From contig JAJPEB010000019.1 in assembly GCA_023252315.1 (NCBI GenBank), forward strand, positions 1-13,463: a stretch of DNA of 13,463 bases. Reading direction: 5' to 3'. The notes beneath the pieces were generated by a model that worked only from the letters and a program-made list of their open reading frames with translations, was not told the DNA's origin and searched no databases. The position numbers were made by a program, and so were the translations under genes. The stretch is from Candidatus Woesearchaeota archaeon (GTDB lineage: Archaea > Nanobdellota > Nanobdellia > Woesearchaeales > UBA525). The first letter of the stretch is position 1. Each line of letters starts with the position of its first letter. Shown piece by piece: positions 6,447 through 12,735 of the stretch.

Positions 6447-6901
6447 GCGATCCTCCCCGCGTGCGCGTATCCCTGCCGCTTGCCCGTGCCCGCGTCGCGC
6501 GAGAGCGCCGTCTTCCCCTTGAGCAGCGCGAGCGCGTTCTGCGCGTGCTTGCGCACGCGGTCCTGCGCGATGCGCGCGAGCTTCCTCGCGTCGCGCTCCT
6601 CGCTCTCGTGGATGAAGACCTTGAGGATGTGCGTGCTCGTCATGAGCTCCGCCGCGTGCAGCGCCATGTTCGCCTCGTGCGCGCACGTCTCGTCGATCTT
6701 GGCGCCCCCGACCCAGCCGAGCGCGAGCACGATATCGCACCTGTGCCTCTCGACGAGGATCTTCGCCGCGACCGCGAGGTCCTTCATGCCGGGCACCGTG
6801 TAGCGCTCGACCTTGACGCCCTTCGCCCCCTCGAGCTCGTCGATCGCCCACGCCGCCATGTCGACGCGCGAGAACGTCGTGTCCGCTATGCCGATTCGCA
6901 T
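6443..6901 (-). CDS. ribC: Archaeal riboflavin synthase
   Basis: A 152-residue archaeal-type riboflavin synthase, which dismutates two lumazines to riboflavin and a pyrimidine that RibH can reuse. This family is a paralogue of lumazine synthase and unrelated to bacterial riboflavin synthase. The sequence shows the archaeal pattern: MRIGIADTTFSRVDM at the start, ERYTVPGMKDLAVAAKIL at about 32-49, ALGWVGGAKIDETCAHEAN at 60-78, and HILKVFIHESEE near 91-102. The ATG at 6901 overlaps the ribK 3' end by 16 bases, with GAGGT just upstream, and the stop overlaps ribH by four bases. RibC and RibH begin with nearly the same residues, visible evidence of their duplication origin. Confidence 0.95.
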   Translation of the reverse strand: MRIGIADTTFSRVDMAAWAIDELEGAKGVKVERYTVPGMKDLAVAAKILVERHRCDIVLALGWVGGAKIDETCAHEANMALHAAELMTSTHILKVFIHESEERDARKLARIAQDRVRKHAQNALALLKGKTALSRDAGTGKRQGYAHAGRIA

Positions 6902-7239
6902 GTGACCTCGTCCCCCTCCTTGAGATGGAAGCGCGCGCGCAGGTCCTCCTCGCAGAGCAGCTCGACCACGCGCTCGCCGTTCTTGCGTATCCTCGGCTCG
7001 ACCACGTAGCCGCGCACCTCGCCGTTGATCGTCGCGGGGTAGCAGCGCACGGGGAGCAGGCCGGGCGCCTCCGGGCGCACCTCGACGCCCCCGGGGAGCG
7101 CGACCGGGTCGTCCGTGCGCAGGTTGAGCGTGCCGGGGAAGAACTCGGCGCCGAGCGCCTTCCTGAAGCTGGGATTGTACTTGCGCACGTAGCCCGCCCC
7201 CTCGCCGAGTCCCTTGCATACCGTGCCCGTGAAGCGCAT
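6886..7239 (-). CDS. ribK: CTP-dependent riboflavin kinase
   Basis: A 117-residue archaeal riboflavin kinase, which makes FMN using CTP rather than ATP. It is recognised by the glycine loop GLGEGAGYV at 10-18, FFPGTLNL at 33-40 (the nucleotide and Mg2+ site) and EPRIRKNG at 81-88. Many archaea carry this enzyme fused to an N-terminal helix-turn-helix (the RbkR repressor of riboflavin genes); that domain is absent here. The ATG at 7239 is fixed by a TATA box 27 bases upstream and by the family N-terminus MRFTGTV; the longer open frame upstream is not part of the gene. It is the first gene of ribK-ribC-ribH-ribD and is probably translated from a leaderless message. Confidence 0.95.
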   Translation of the reverse strand: MRFTGTVCKGLGEGAGYVRKYNPSFRKALGAEFFPGTLNLRTDDPVALPGGVEVRPEAPGLLPVRCYPATINGEVRGYVVEPRIRKNGERVVELLCEEDLRARFHLKEGDEVTCESA

Positions 7240-7261
7240 GCGAGAGATGGTCGGGAGCGGC

Positions 7262-7270
7262 GTTAAATAG
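7262..7270 (-). promoter_or_regulatory. TATA box of the riboflavin operon
   Basis: The minus strand reads CTATTTAAC, centred 27 bases before the ribK ATG at 7239. The predicted transcript starts at the ATG, so there is no leader in which an FMN riboswitch could sit. Confidence 0.75.
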
Positions 7271-7315
7271 TTTCCCCCCTGCGCGGACCTATGCGCGCCG
7301 GTACGTAGCCACTTC

Positions 7316-7333
7316 GAAGTAAAAAATATAAAA
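7316..7333 (+). promoter_or_regulatory. BRE/TATA promoter of the HEGGH-protein gene
   Basis: GAAGTAAAAAATATAAAA is placed so that TATA lies 27 bases before the ATG at 7354, predicting a leaderless mRNA. The palindrome ACTTCGAAGT at 7311-7320 overlaps its upstream edge and could be an operator serving this promoter and the divergent rib promoter. The same GAAGT plus A-run plus TATA arrangement occurs at 4019-4034 before the TrmB gene. Confidence 0.75.
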
Positions 7334-7353
7334 GAGGCGGATGTCCACAGGGG

Positions 7354-8031
7354 ATGGCCGTCCGTCTCTCCTCCCTCCAGGGCAAGGAAGGGCGTACCGA
7401 GCCGCTCTTCGAGTACACATCTGGAGGCATGCGCGTCGTCGGATCGAGCGCCGCATACGGCCTCTTCTCGAACGCGCCCTCGAGCATAGGCCTGCAGGAG
7501 CTCGGGAGGCGCCTCTTCTCGTACTCGCAGGCGCTCGTCTTCACCGCGAGGAGCGTCGAGCACCTGCGCGTGCGGGAGAGCAAGAGCCTCGAGGCGTCGA
7601 TGCGGGAATTCCTCCGCGATGGCGTCATGCTCGTATCGGACAGGTTCGCGAGCGAGCAGGGCATCCTCGCGGATTCAGATATCGGGACATATGTCGATAG
7701 CACCTCCTACATCAGGGCGCAGCAGACCGCCGACATGATCTTGGAGACGCACACGCACGAGGGAGGCCACGCGATCGTCGACCTGCTCGGGCTCGACCAC
7801 GACGAGGTGATCGGGGAGATGTTCCCTATCGCGCTCGAGAGGAAGCACCACGGCAGGCACGCCCGCTACCGCGACCATCCCCACAAGGCCGCAGAGCGGC
7901 TGGTCTCGCGCCTCGAGCGCGCATGCGGGCGCAGGGCGACCCTGCCGCAGCTCTGGGGCGTGCTGCAGCGCTACCAGGACAGCAGGGTGCTCTCGCGCGA
8001 CCTGAGCAGCGGCCGGATCAGGACGGTGTGA
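7354..8031 (+). CDS. Unknown protein with HEGGH zinc-peptidase-like motif
   Basis: A 225-residue soluble protein I do not recognise. Its most telling feature is HTHEGGHAIVDLLGLDHDEV at about 133-152. HEGGH at 135-139 fits the HExxH zinc-binding motif in a helix, and Glu151 or Glu155, 12-16 residues after the second His, could be a third ligand as in gluzincins. More histidines follow (KHHGRH at 164-169, DHPHK at 174-178). There is no signal peptide, so it would act in the cytoplasm. The ATG at 7354 is set by the TATA box 27 bases upstream; an out-of-frame ATG at 7341 is ignored. The methyltransferase-like gene starts one base after the stop, so the two are co-transcribed. Peptidase activity is an inference from one motif. 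Confidence 0.75.
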   Translation: MAVRLSSLQGKEGRTEPLFEYTSGGMRVVGSSAAYGLFSNAPSSIGLQELGRRLFSYSQALVFTARSVEHLRVRESKSLEASMREFLRDGVMLVSDRFASEQGILADSDIGTYVDSTSYIRAQQTADMILETHTHEGGHAIVDLLGLDHDEVIGEMFPIALERKHHGRHARYRDHPHKAAERLVSRLERACGRRATLPQLWGVLQRYQDSRVLSRDLSSGRIRTV

Positions 8032-8032
8032 G

Positions 8033-8722
8033 ATGCTTCGCAACACTCTCGTTCCCCACGGCCATTTCGACGGCGTCGAGTACGCGTGCGCATGGGAGGC
8101 GATCGAGCCAGTCGTTCGCGCGCTCGAGCCTGCGCCCGGCAGGCGCATCGCCGCGGTCTGCGCGAGCGGCGACTTCGGGTTCGCGCTGCTCGAGCGCGGA
8201 GCGCGCGTGGACTTTCTCGACTACGACATGTCCCAGCTCTCCTATGCGAGGAGGAGGGCGCGCATGCTCGGCGAGGGGAATTCGCTCGGGTTCCTCGCGA
8301 AGTGCGCCCATGACGCGCGTGATCCCGACGAGGTGCGCAAGCGCGCGGGCTACTTCGCAGGCCCCGGCAGGCTCGCGCGTATCCAGGCGAACCTGGGCAA
8401 TGCCTCGTTCGTGCGCGGCGACGCGATGGACCCGCCGCTCGACCTCTCAGGCACGCACGGGATCTTCCTCTCGAACGTCCTCATGCATGCAGACGCCGGC
8501 GGAGACGATTTCCCGCACCGGCTCGCCACGCTGTGCGAGCGGCTCTCGCGCATGCCCCCTGGCAGCGCGGCCTACGTCGCCGAGGGTGAGCGAGGGCGCA
8601 GCGGGCGCATCGATGCCGCGTTCCTCGCCGTGGGGTTCGCGACCGATGAAGGGAAGACCGCATACGCGCGATCGGCCAACGTTCCCTTCTACCCGCACAC
8701 GTCGATCTATACCCGGCGCTGA
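8033..8722 (+). CDS. Probable class I SAM-dependent methyltransferase
   Basis: A 229-residue protein with a Rossmann-like layout. There is a hydrophobic strand and small-residue turn IAAVCASGDFG at 39-49 (motif I position), then an acidic strand end VDFLDYDMSQ at 59-68 (cofactor-ribose position), VRGDAMDPP at 127-135, and GIFLSNVLMH at 143-152 (motif IV position). The turn has only one or two of the glycines of a classic GxGxG, so the assignment is moderate. The S-G-D and YDMSQ pattern faintly recalls the DUF3419/BtaA-like methyltransferases, which act on lipid head groups. The start follows the upstream stop by one base and sits after an AGGACGGTG stretch. Its neighbour is a CDP-alcohol phosphatidyltransferase, which would fit a lipid-modifying role (inference). 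Confidence 0.6.
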   Translation: MLRNTLVPHGHFDGVEYACAWEAIEPVVRALEPAPGRRIAAVCASGDFGFALLERGARVDFLDYDMSQLSYARRRARMLGEGNSLGFLAKCAHDARDPDEVRKRAGYFAGPGRLARIQANLGNASFVRGDAMDPPLDLSGTHGIFLSNVLMHADAGGDDFPHRLATLCERLSRMPPGSAAYVAEGERGRSGRIDAAFLAVGFATDEGKTAYARSANVPFYPHTSIYTRR

Positions 8723-8724
8723 AA

Positions 8725-8732
8725 GGTTTAAG
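8725..8732 (+). promoter_or_regulatory. TATA box of the CDP-alcohol phosphatidyltransferase gene
   Basis: GGTTTAAG is centred 27 bases before the ATG at 8756, so the ATG rather than the in-frame GTG at 8738 is the likely start and the mRNA is likely leaderless. Confidence 0.7.
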
Positions 8733-8755
8733 ACCCCGTGCCCACGACCCGCAGC

Positions 8756-9325
8756 ATGCGCTACGTCACCTGGCCCAACGCGCTCACCGCGCTGCGCATC
8801 GCACTCATCGCGCCCATCACGCTCGCGGTCGCGCGGCGCTCGATCGCGTGGATCCTCGCGCTCTACGCGCTCGCCGCGCTCACGGACGTCTTCGACGGCC
8901 TCATCGCGCGCCGCACGGGCACGGCGTCGCACTTCGGCGCGATGCTCGACGGCTTCGCGGACATCCTCTTCGGCATCGGCATCTTCGCGTGGTCGGCGAC
9001 GCTCTTCCCGCAGGACCGCGCGGCGCTGCTCGCCATGCTCGCGCTCTCGCTCGCGTTCCTGCTCGCGGGCGGGGTCGTCTCGCTCGCGCGCTTCGGGAGG
9101 ATCCTCTCGCCGCACCTGCAGTCCGCCCGCGTCGCGGCCGTGGTCGTCGCTGCGATGTTCCCGCTCGCGGTCCTCTCCGGATATCCGCTCACCCTCATGG
9201 GGATAGGGACCGCCGCGTTCCTCGCCGCGAGAGTGCATGCGATCGCCTACTTCGCGCGGTTGGGCAAGGAGGAAGCGATAGCCATCGTCTCCGAGAGAAA
9301 GGGAAAGAAAATCAGAACCGCTTGA
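8756..9325 (+). CDS. CDP-alcohol phosphatidyltransferase
   Basis: A 189-residue integral membrane enzyme that moves a phospho-alcohol from a CDP-activated donor, here probably CDP-archaeol or a related lipid donor, to a small alcohol. The family signature is complete: D44-xx-D47-G48-xx-A51-R52-x8-G61-xxx-D65-xxx-D69, whose aspartates bind two metal ions and the CDP. About six hydrophobic segments (near 10-25, 31-45, 66-82, 88-112, 124-142, 145-165) agree with the six-helix fold. The substrate (inositol phosphate, glycerol phosphate or serine) cannot be read from the sequence. The ATG at 8756 is chosen by its TATA spacing; a GTG at 8738 would add six residues. The gene ends convergently, overlapping the rpo10 stop by 14 bases, and its Lys-rich tail encodes the opposite-strand T-rich tract. 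Confidence 0.9.
   Translation: MRYVTWPNALTALRIALIAPITLAVARRSIAWILALYALAALTDVFDGLIARRTGTASHFGAMLDGFADILFGIGIFAWSATLFPQDRAALLAMLALSLAFLLAGGVVSLARFGRILSPHLQSARVAAVVVAAMFPLAVLSGYPLTLMGIGTAAFLAARVHAIAYFARLGKEEAIAIVSERKGKKIRTA
9294..9312 (-). terminator. Pyrimidine-rich terminator after rpo10
   Basis: The minus strand directly after the rpo10 stop reads TTTTCTTTCCCTTTCTC, a U-rich tract that suits archaeal termination of the long ribosomal operon. It lies wholly within the 3' coding end of the convergent CDP-alcohol phosphatidyltransferase gene, where it encodes the Arg/Lys-rich tail. Confidence 0.45.
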
Positions 9326-9515
9326 ACTGCGTCGCGATGTCCATGAGGTCCGGGACCGGCTGGCCGAGCAGCTGCGCGCGGCAGCAGTAGCGCTCGAGGC
9401 CGAGCTCGTCGAGCACCTTCTTCGGGTCCTCGCCCTTCTCGACGCGCTCGCGGAAGTCCTTCCACAGGTGGGCGATGGGCTTGCCGCAGCTGAAGCATCG
9501 GATCTGGACGATCAT
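9312..9515 (-). CDS. rpo10: RNA polymerase subunit Rpo10 (RpoN)
   Basis: A 67-residue archaeal RNA polymerase subunit, equivalent to eukaryotic RPB10, which joins the Rpo3/Rpo11 assembly platform. The zinc-binding pattern is intact: CFSCG with Cys7 and Cys10, and RYCCR with Cys44 and Cys45. The length is normal. It follows rps9 by four bases, and the AGGTGA that ends rps9 (last Arg codon plus stop) serves as its ribosome site five bases before the ATG. It closes the operon in this window. Its stop overlaps the convergent membrane-enzyme gene by 14 bases. Confidence 0.97.
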   Translation of the reverse strand: MIVQIRCFSCGKPIAHLWKDFRERVEKGEDPKKVLDELGLERYCCRAQLLGQPVPDLMDIATQFKRF

Positions 9516-9519
9516 CGTG

Positions 9520-9924
9520 TCACCTGTAGCTCTTCTGGCGCTTCGCGCGCGCCTGGCCGTGGCTGTTCGGCTTCGCGGGCTCCTTGCGGCGCACGTCTGC
9601 CACGAGCAGCGTCCTGTCGTACTCGAGGAAGACCTGCTTGAGCTTGTCGGACTGCTGCGCGAACGCGCGCCCGATCGCGAGCCTGATCGCGTCCGCCTGG
9701 CCCGTGGGGCCGCCGCCGAACGCGCTGACCGAGATGTCCGCCTTCTTCGCGGCGTCGCCTGCGAGGATGAGCGGCTCCATGACCCGCGAGCGCCCCATCG
9801 TGCCGCCGTACTGCGAGAGGGAGACGCCGTTGATCGTGACCTTGCCGCTGCCTGCCGTGAGCGTGACGCGCGCGATCGCGCGCTTGCGCGTGCCCGCCGT
9901 GTGGATGACCTTACTGCTGCTCAT
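9520..9924 (-). CDS. rps9: 30S ribosomal protein S9 (uS9)
   Basis: A 134-residue small-subunit protein whose C-terminal tail reaches the P-site tRNA. It shows the archaeal pattern: TAGTRKRAIARVTLTAGSG near the start, FGGGPTGQADAIRLAIGRA around 69-87, and the basic tail RAKRQKSYR ending in the conserved terminal Arg. The ATG at 9924 lies inside the end of rpl13 (14-base overlap) with GGAGG eight bases upstream, so the two are translationally coupled. Confidence 0.97.
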   Translation of the reverse strand: MSSSKVIHTAGTRKRAIARVTLTAGSGKVTINGVSLSQYGGTMGRSRVMEPLILAGDAAKKADISVSAFGGGPTGQADAIRLAIGRAFAQQSDKLKQVFLEYDRTLLVADVRRKEPAKPNSHGQARAKRQKSYR

Positions 9925-10363
9925 GCCACTTGCCTCCGAGTTCCTTGCACAGCGCTCCTACCGTCATGAACCTGGCGTTGGGGAGCTTGTCCACGCGCGC
10001 GTTGGGGAACGTGACCGTCTTCGCGCCCTTGAGCTGGGCGGGCGTGCCGACGTAGCACAGCACGTTGCGCAGCGCCTCGCGCCCGCGCTCCGTCTTGTAG
10101 GGGAGCATGCCGCGGATGATGCGGCGAAGGAACCTGTCCGGGATCCTGCGCACGAACGGGCCCTTCTTCGGGACGCCCATGCCGTACTTGCGCGTCCATG
10201 CGTCGATGATCATGCGCTTGCGGCCGCTGATCGCCGCCTTCTCGCAGTTGACGATGCTCACGCGCCTGCCGTGCATCGCAGCGGTCGCCGCAGCCGTCGC
10301 GACCCTGCCCGCGATCAGCCCGCTCGCGTCGATGACGTACGCCTCGTTGTTCGCTTCAGCCAA
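9911..10363 (-). CDS. rpl13: 50S ribosomal protein L13 (uL13)
   Basis: A 150-residue large-subunit protein that binds 23S rRNA early in assembly. Clear family features are YVIDASGLIAGRVATAAA at about 9-26, VNCEKAAISG near 38-47, and the central RRIPDRFLRRIIRGMLPYKT at about 72-91. The start is a TTG at 10363, overlapping the end of rpl18e by eight bases, with a GAGG four bases upstream; no ATG is available in a sensible position. It lies between rpl18e and rps9, the usual archaeal order. Confidence 0.97.
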   Translation of the reverse strand: MAEANNEAYVIDASGLIAGRVATAAATAAMHGRRVSIVNCEKAAISGRKRMIIDAWTRKYGMGVPKKGPFVRRIPDRFLRRIIRGMLPYKTERGREALRNVLCYVGTPAQLKGAKTVTFPNARVDKLPNARFMTVGALCKELGGKWHEQQ

Positions 10364-10700
10364 GGATCCTCACCTTCTGCCCCTTCGGGTTCGCCTGCAG
10401 CAGCTCGTGGATCGTGAGCGCCTTGCCGGACCGGTTGATCTTCGTCATCGCGGAGTCGGAGAAGCTGTACGCCGCCACCGTCACCTTCTTCGTGAGGCTG
10501 CCCTCGCCGAGCACCTTGCCTGGGACGATGACGATGTCGCCGTCCGCCGAGCTCTCGTCGATGCTGAACACGTTCACGGACCTGCGCTGGCGGGTCGGCT
10601 TCTCGAGATCCGACGCGATGCGCTTCCAGAGCGGGCTCTGCTGCGCGATCGCCGCCTTCTTCAGGTCCTCGATGAGGCGCTGCGTGATGTCGTTTTTCAT
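10356..10700 (-). CDS. rpl18e: 50S ribosomal protein L18e (eL18)
   Basis: A 114-residue archaeal/eukaryotic large-subunit protein, recognisable from KNDITQRLIEDLKKAA, PLWKRIASDLEKPTRQRRSV and GDIVIVPGKVLGEGSLTKK, ending KGQKVRILG. The ATG at 10700 is preceded by an AGGTGG ribosome site six bases away. A longer in-frame extension upstream would run into the tRNA-Leu gene and is rejected. Only 18 bases separate the start from the tRNA 3' end, so tRNA processing would leave a very short leader that still contains the ribosome site. Confidence 0.96.
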   Translation of the reverse strand: MKNDITQRLIEDLKKAAIAQQSPLWKRIASDLEKPTRQRRSVNVFSIDESSADGDIVIVPGKVLGEGSLTKKVTVAAYSFSDSAMTKINRSGKALTIHELLQANPKGQKVRILG

Positions 10701-10718
10701 CGCGACCACCTGTACGAA

Positions 10719-10802
10719 TGCGGGAGACAGGATTCGAACCTGCGCAAGCATGAAGCCACTGGAACCTCAATCCAGCCCGTTTGACCACTCCGGCACTCCC
10801 GC
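10719..10802 (-). tRNA. tRNA-Leu (anticodon GAG)
   Basis: An 84-base class II tRNA is visible by hand folding. The acceptor stem is GCGGGAG/CTCCCGC with discriminator A. The D arm begins TGCCGGAGTGG. The anticodon stem CTGGA/TCCAG encloses the loop TTGAGGT, giving anticodon GAG, which reads CUC and CUU leucine codons. A long variable arm of about 15 bases follows, as expected for leucine. The T arm GCAGG-TTCGAAT-CCTGT has one G-T pair. There is no intron and no encoded CCA. It lies within the operon between rpo3 and rpl18e, a position also seen in other archaea. Confidence 0.95.
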
Positions 10803-10868
10803 GTAGCTACATGAACGGAGCTTCCCGACATGGGTCCCGCCGCGATATCGTCACGCATCATGTTTCCC

Positions 10869-11498
10869 TCACAGCGCGCTCACGAGCTGGTCGAACTCCT
10901 TGAGCTGCTTGTTGTACTCTTCCACTGCTGCGGTGACGATCTCCTGCGGCTTGAGCTGCCCCCAGGATTCGAGCGTGAATGCGAACTCCTTGTGCTCGGA
11001 GCCCTGCTCGTCGAGCGCCTTGAAGAACGCGTGGCCCGCGCTCCACTTCGCGTGCGCCTTGCCCTGGCCTAGGATCGCGGTCGCCTCGAGCTCGAGCTCC
11101 TGCCCCTCGAGGAGCTTCACGATCGGCATGTCCGGATACACCGGCTTGATCTTGGGATCCTTCGTCGCGAGGTCCTTCGCGTACACGACGCACGGGCCCT
11201 TCGCCTTGAGCGTGAGCTTGCAGCTCGACTGCGCGAGGTACTCGCGGGACTCGCGCTCCTGCGCGCTCGCGATCTTGTACGAGGAGAGGTCCGTCGTGAG
11301 CGGCACGAGGCCGAGGCGCAGCGCGATGATCTCGTCGTAGAGGATGCTGTCGTTCTTCGTGAACTCGACGAGCTCGATCGCCATGACCGGCGTCTCCGTC
11401 GTCATGAGCCTGCGCAGCGTGTTCACGTACCAGGCGTTCGCGTCGCGCGCCTCGAACGAGAGGAGCAGGCCCGCGCCCTTCTTGGCCGAGAGCTTCAT
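10869..11498 (-). CDS. rpo3: RNA polymerase subunit Rpo3 (RpoD)
   Basis: A 209-residue archaeal equivalent of RPB3 and of half of the bacterial alpha dimer; it pairs with Rpo11 to start polymerase assembly. The dimerisation region NAWYVNTLRRLMTTETPVMAIELV is at about 20-43, with DEIIALRLGLVPLTTDL at 55-71. Some archaeal Rpo3 proteins are nearer 260 residues and carry a cysteine-rich Fe-S domain; here that insert is missing, so this is the short form. The ATG overlaps the rps11 stop (ATGA), and the GGGAGG encoding the last arginines of S11 serves as its ribosome site. About 66 bases separate the stop from the tRNA-Leu; nothing recognisable lies in them. Confidence 0.97.
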   Translation of the reverse strand: MKLSAKKGAGLLLSFEARDANAWYVNTLRRLMTTETPVMAIELVEFTKNDSILYDEIIALRLGLVPLTTDLSSYKIASAQERESREYLAQSSCKLTLKAKGPCVVYAKDLATKDPKIKPVYPDMPIVKLLEGQELELEATAILGQGKAHAKWSAGHAFFKALDEQGSEHKEFAFTLESWGQLKPQEIVTAAVEEYNKQLKEFDQLVSAL

Positions 11499-11992
11499 AC
11501 GCGCCTCCCCCTCTTGCCGCCCTTCTTGCGGCAGCCGCCGTGCGGGAGCGGGGTCACGTCCTCAATGAGGCCGATGCGCAGTCCCCTGCGCGAGAGCGAG
11601 CGTACCGCCGCCTGCGCGCCGGGACCGGGGCTGTTCGGGCCGTTGTGGCCTCCGGGCGCGCGGATGCGCACGTGGATGCCCTTGATGCCCTTGTCGAAGC
11701 AGATCTCGGCGAGCTTCGACGCCGCGTTCATCGCGGTCGTGGGGCTGCTCTCGAGGCGGTGGGACTTGACCATCTGCCCGCCGCTCACGATGCCGATCGT
11801 CTCGCTTCCCGTGACGTCGGTCACGTGCAGGATCGTGTTGTTGTAGGAGCTGAAGATGTGGCAGATGCCCCAGCGCATCGCCTCGCGGCGCGGCGCCTGC
11901 TGCTGCGCGCGCTGCTCGGGAGCCTGCTCTTCTGCCGCGCTCGCGATGCCCGCCGTGGACGCCTCCTCTGTCGCATGCTTCTTCGTCGTCAT
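11495..11992 (-). CDS. rps11: 30S ribosomal protein S11 (uS11) with N-terminal extension
   Basis: A 165-residue protein of the 30S platform. The core from about residue 39 is standard: WGICHIFSSYNNTILHVTD, GGQMVKSHRLESSPTTAMNA, GPNSPGPGAQAAVRSLSR and the conserved tail IEDVTPLPHGG with RGRRV. The archaeal family is usually about 130 residues. Here about 38 extra residues precede the core, rich in Ala, Glu and Gln and likely disordered. A later start at Met39 would remove them, but the upstream ATG follows rps4 by five bases with AGGAAGG in range, so the extension is probably real. Confidence 0.95.
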   Translation of the reverse strand: MTTKKHATEEASTAGIASAAEEQAPEQRAQQQAPRREAMRWGICHIFSSYNNTILHVTDVTGSETIGIVSGGQMVKSHRLESSPTTAMNAASKLAEICFDKGIKGIHVRIRAPGGHNGPNSPGPGAQAAVRSLSRRGLRIGLIEDVTPLPHGGCRKKGGKRGRRV

Positions 11993-11997
11993 GGTGA

Positions 11998-12735
11998 TCA
12001 GGCCTTCCTCTTCCTGGGCGCGCCCCTCGCGGGCTCCGCCACGACGGCGGGGGCCTCTGCGGCCGCTCCGAGGTCGGCGACAGACGCGTCGTACTCGCCG
12101 CCCTTCGCCGCCTCCTCGGGATCGTCGATCGCGCTCGCGTCGAACACGACGATCTCGTCGAACTGCTGGCCCTTGCGCTTCGCGCGCGCCTTCTGCATCG
12201 CAAGCTTGCGCTGCGCGATCTCCTCATTGAACGCCTCGGGGTGCTCGGGCGACATGTACGGGCTGTCCGCCGCGTACGAGATGCCCGCCTCCTCGTCCGC
12301 GAGGACGAGGTAGCTCGGCGACGTGACCTTGCGGCCGCCGACCGAGATGTGCTCGTGCACGATGAGCTGGCGCGCGTGCTTGACGCTGCGCGCGAGGCGC
12401 TTCTTGACCACGAACGTCTGGAGCCTGCGGTTCATGATGTCGCGCAGCTGCAGCCCGAGGATATCGTCGATGCCGCCCGACTCCTTGACGAGGCCGAGGC
12501 GCACGAGGCGGGACTTCATCTGGTCGCGCTCCTTGTTCGCCTGGTCGTCGGCGCGGGTGAGCAGGCTCTTGGCCTGGTCCTTGAAGCTCTTGAGGAACGA
12601 CTCCGCCTTCCAGATCTCCTTCTTGTTCGCGACGCCGTACTTGTGCTTGATGCTGCGCTCGAGCGTGATCCTCGTGGCGTTCCACGGGTGGCTCGGCGTC
12701 GTGTACTTCTTCCGGAACCGCTTGATGTCGCCCAT
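11998..12735 (-). CDS. rps4: 30S ribosomal protein S4 (uS4) with C-terminal extension
   Basis: A 245-residue assembly-initiating 30S protein. The archaeal N-terminus MGDIKRFRKKYTTPSHPW is present, and the S4 RNA-binding domain lies at about 103-165 (NRRLQTFVVKKRLARSVKHA, then HEHISVGGRKVTSPSYLV). Archaeal S4 is usually about 180 residues. Here some 55-60 extra residues follow: an acidic/alanine-rich segment (about 195-236) and a final basic RKRKA, likely disordered. The ATG follows the rps13 TAG with no gap, marking tight coupling. Confidence 0.96.
   Translation of the reverse strand: MGDIKRFRKKYTTPSHPWNATRITLERSIKHKYGVANKKEIWKAESFLKSFKDQAKSLLTRADDQANKERDQMKSRLVRLGLVKESGGIDDILGLQLRDIMNRRLQTFVVKKRLARSVKHARQLIVHEHISVGGRKVTSPSYLVLADEEAGISYAADSPYMSPEHPEAFNEEIAQRKLAMQKARAKRKGQQFDEIVVFDASAIDDPEEAAKGGEYDASVADLGAAAEAPAVVAEPARGAPRKRKA

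Noticed and set aside
7240..7563. N-terminal extension of RibK
   Set aside because: It would cross the divergent promoter and the opposite gene; the family N-terminus and TATA spacing fix the ATG at 7239.
10701..10751. N-terminal extension of L18e
   Set aside because: It translates the tRNA-Leu sequence; the ATG at 10700 has a ribosome site and the family start.
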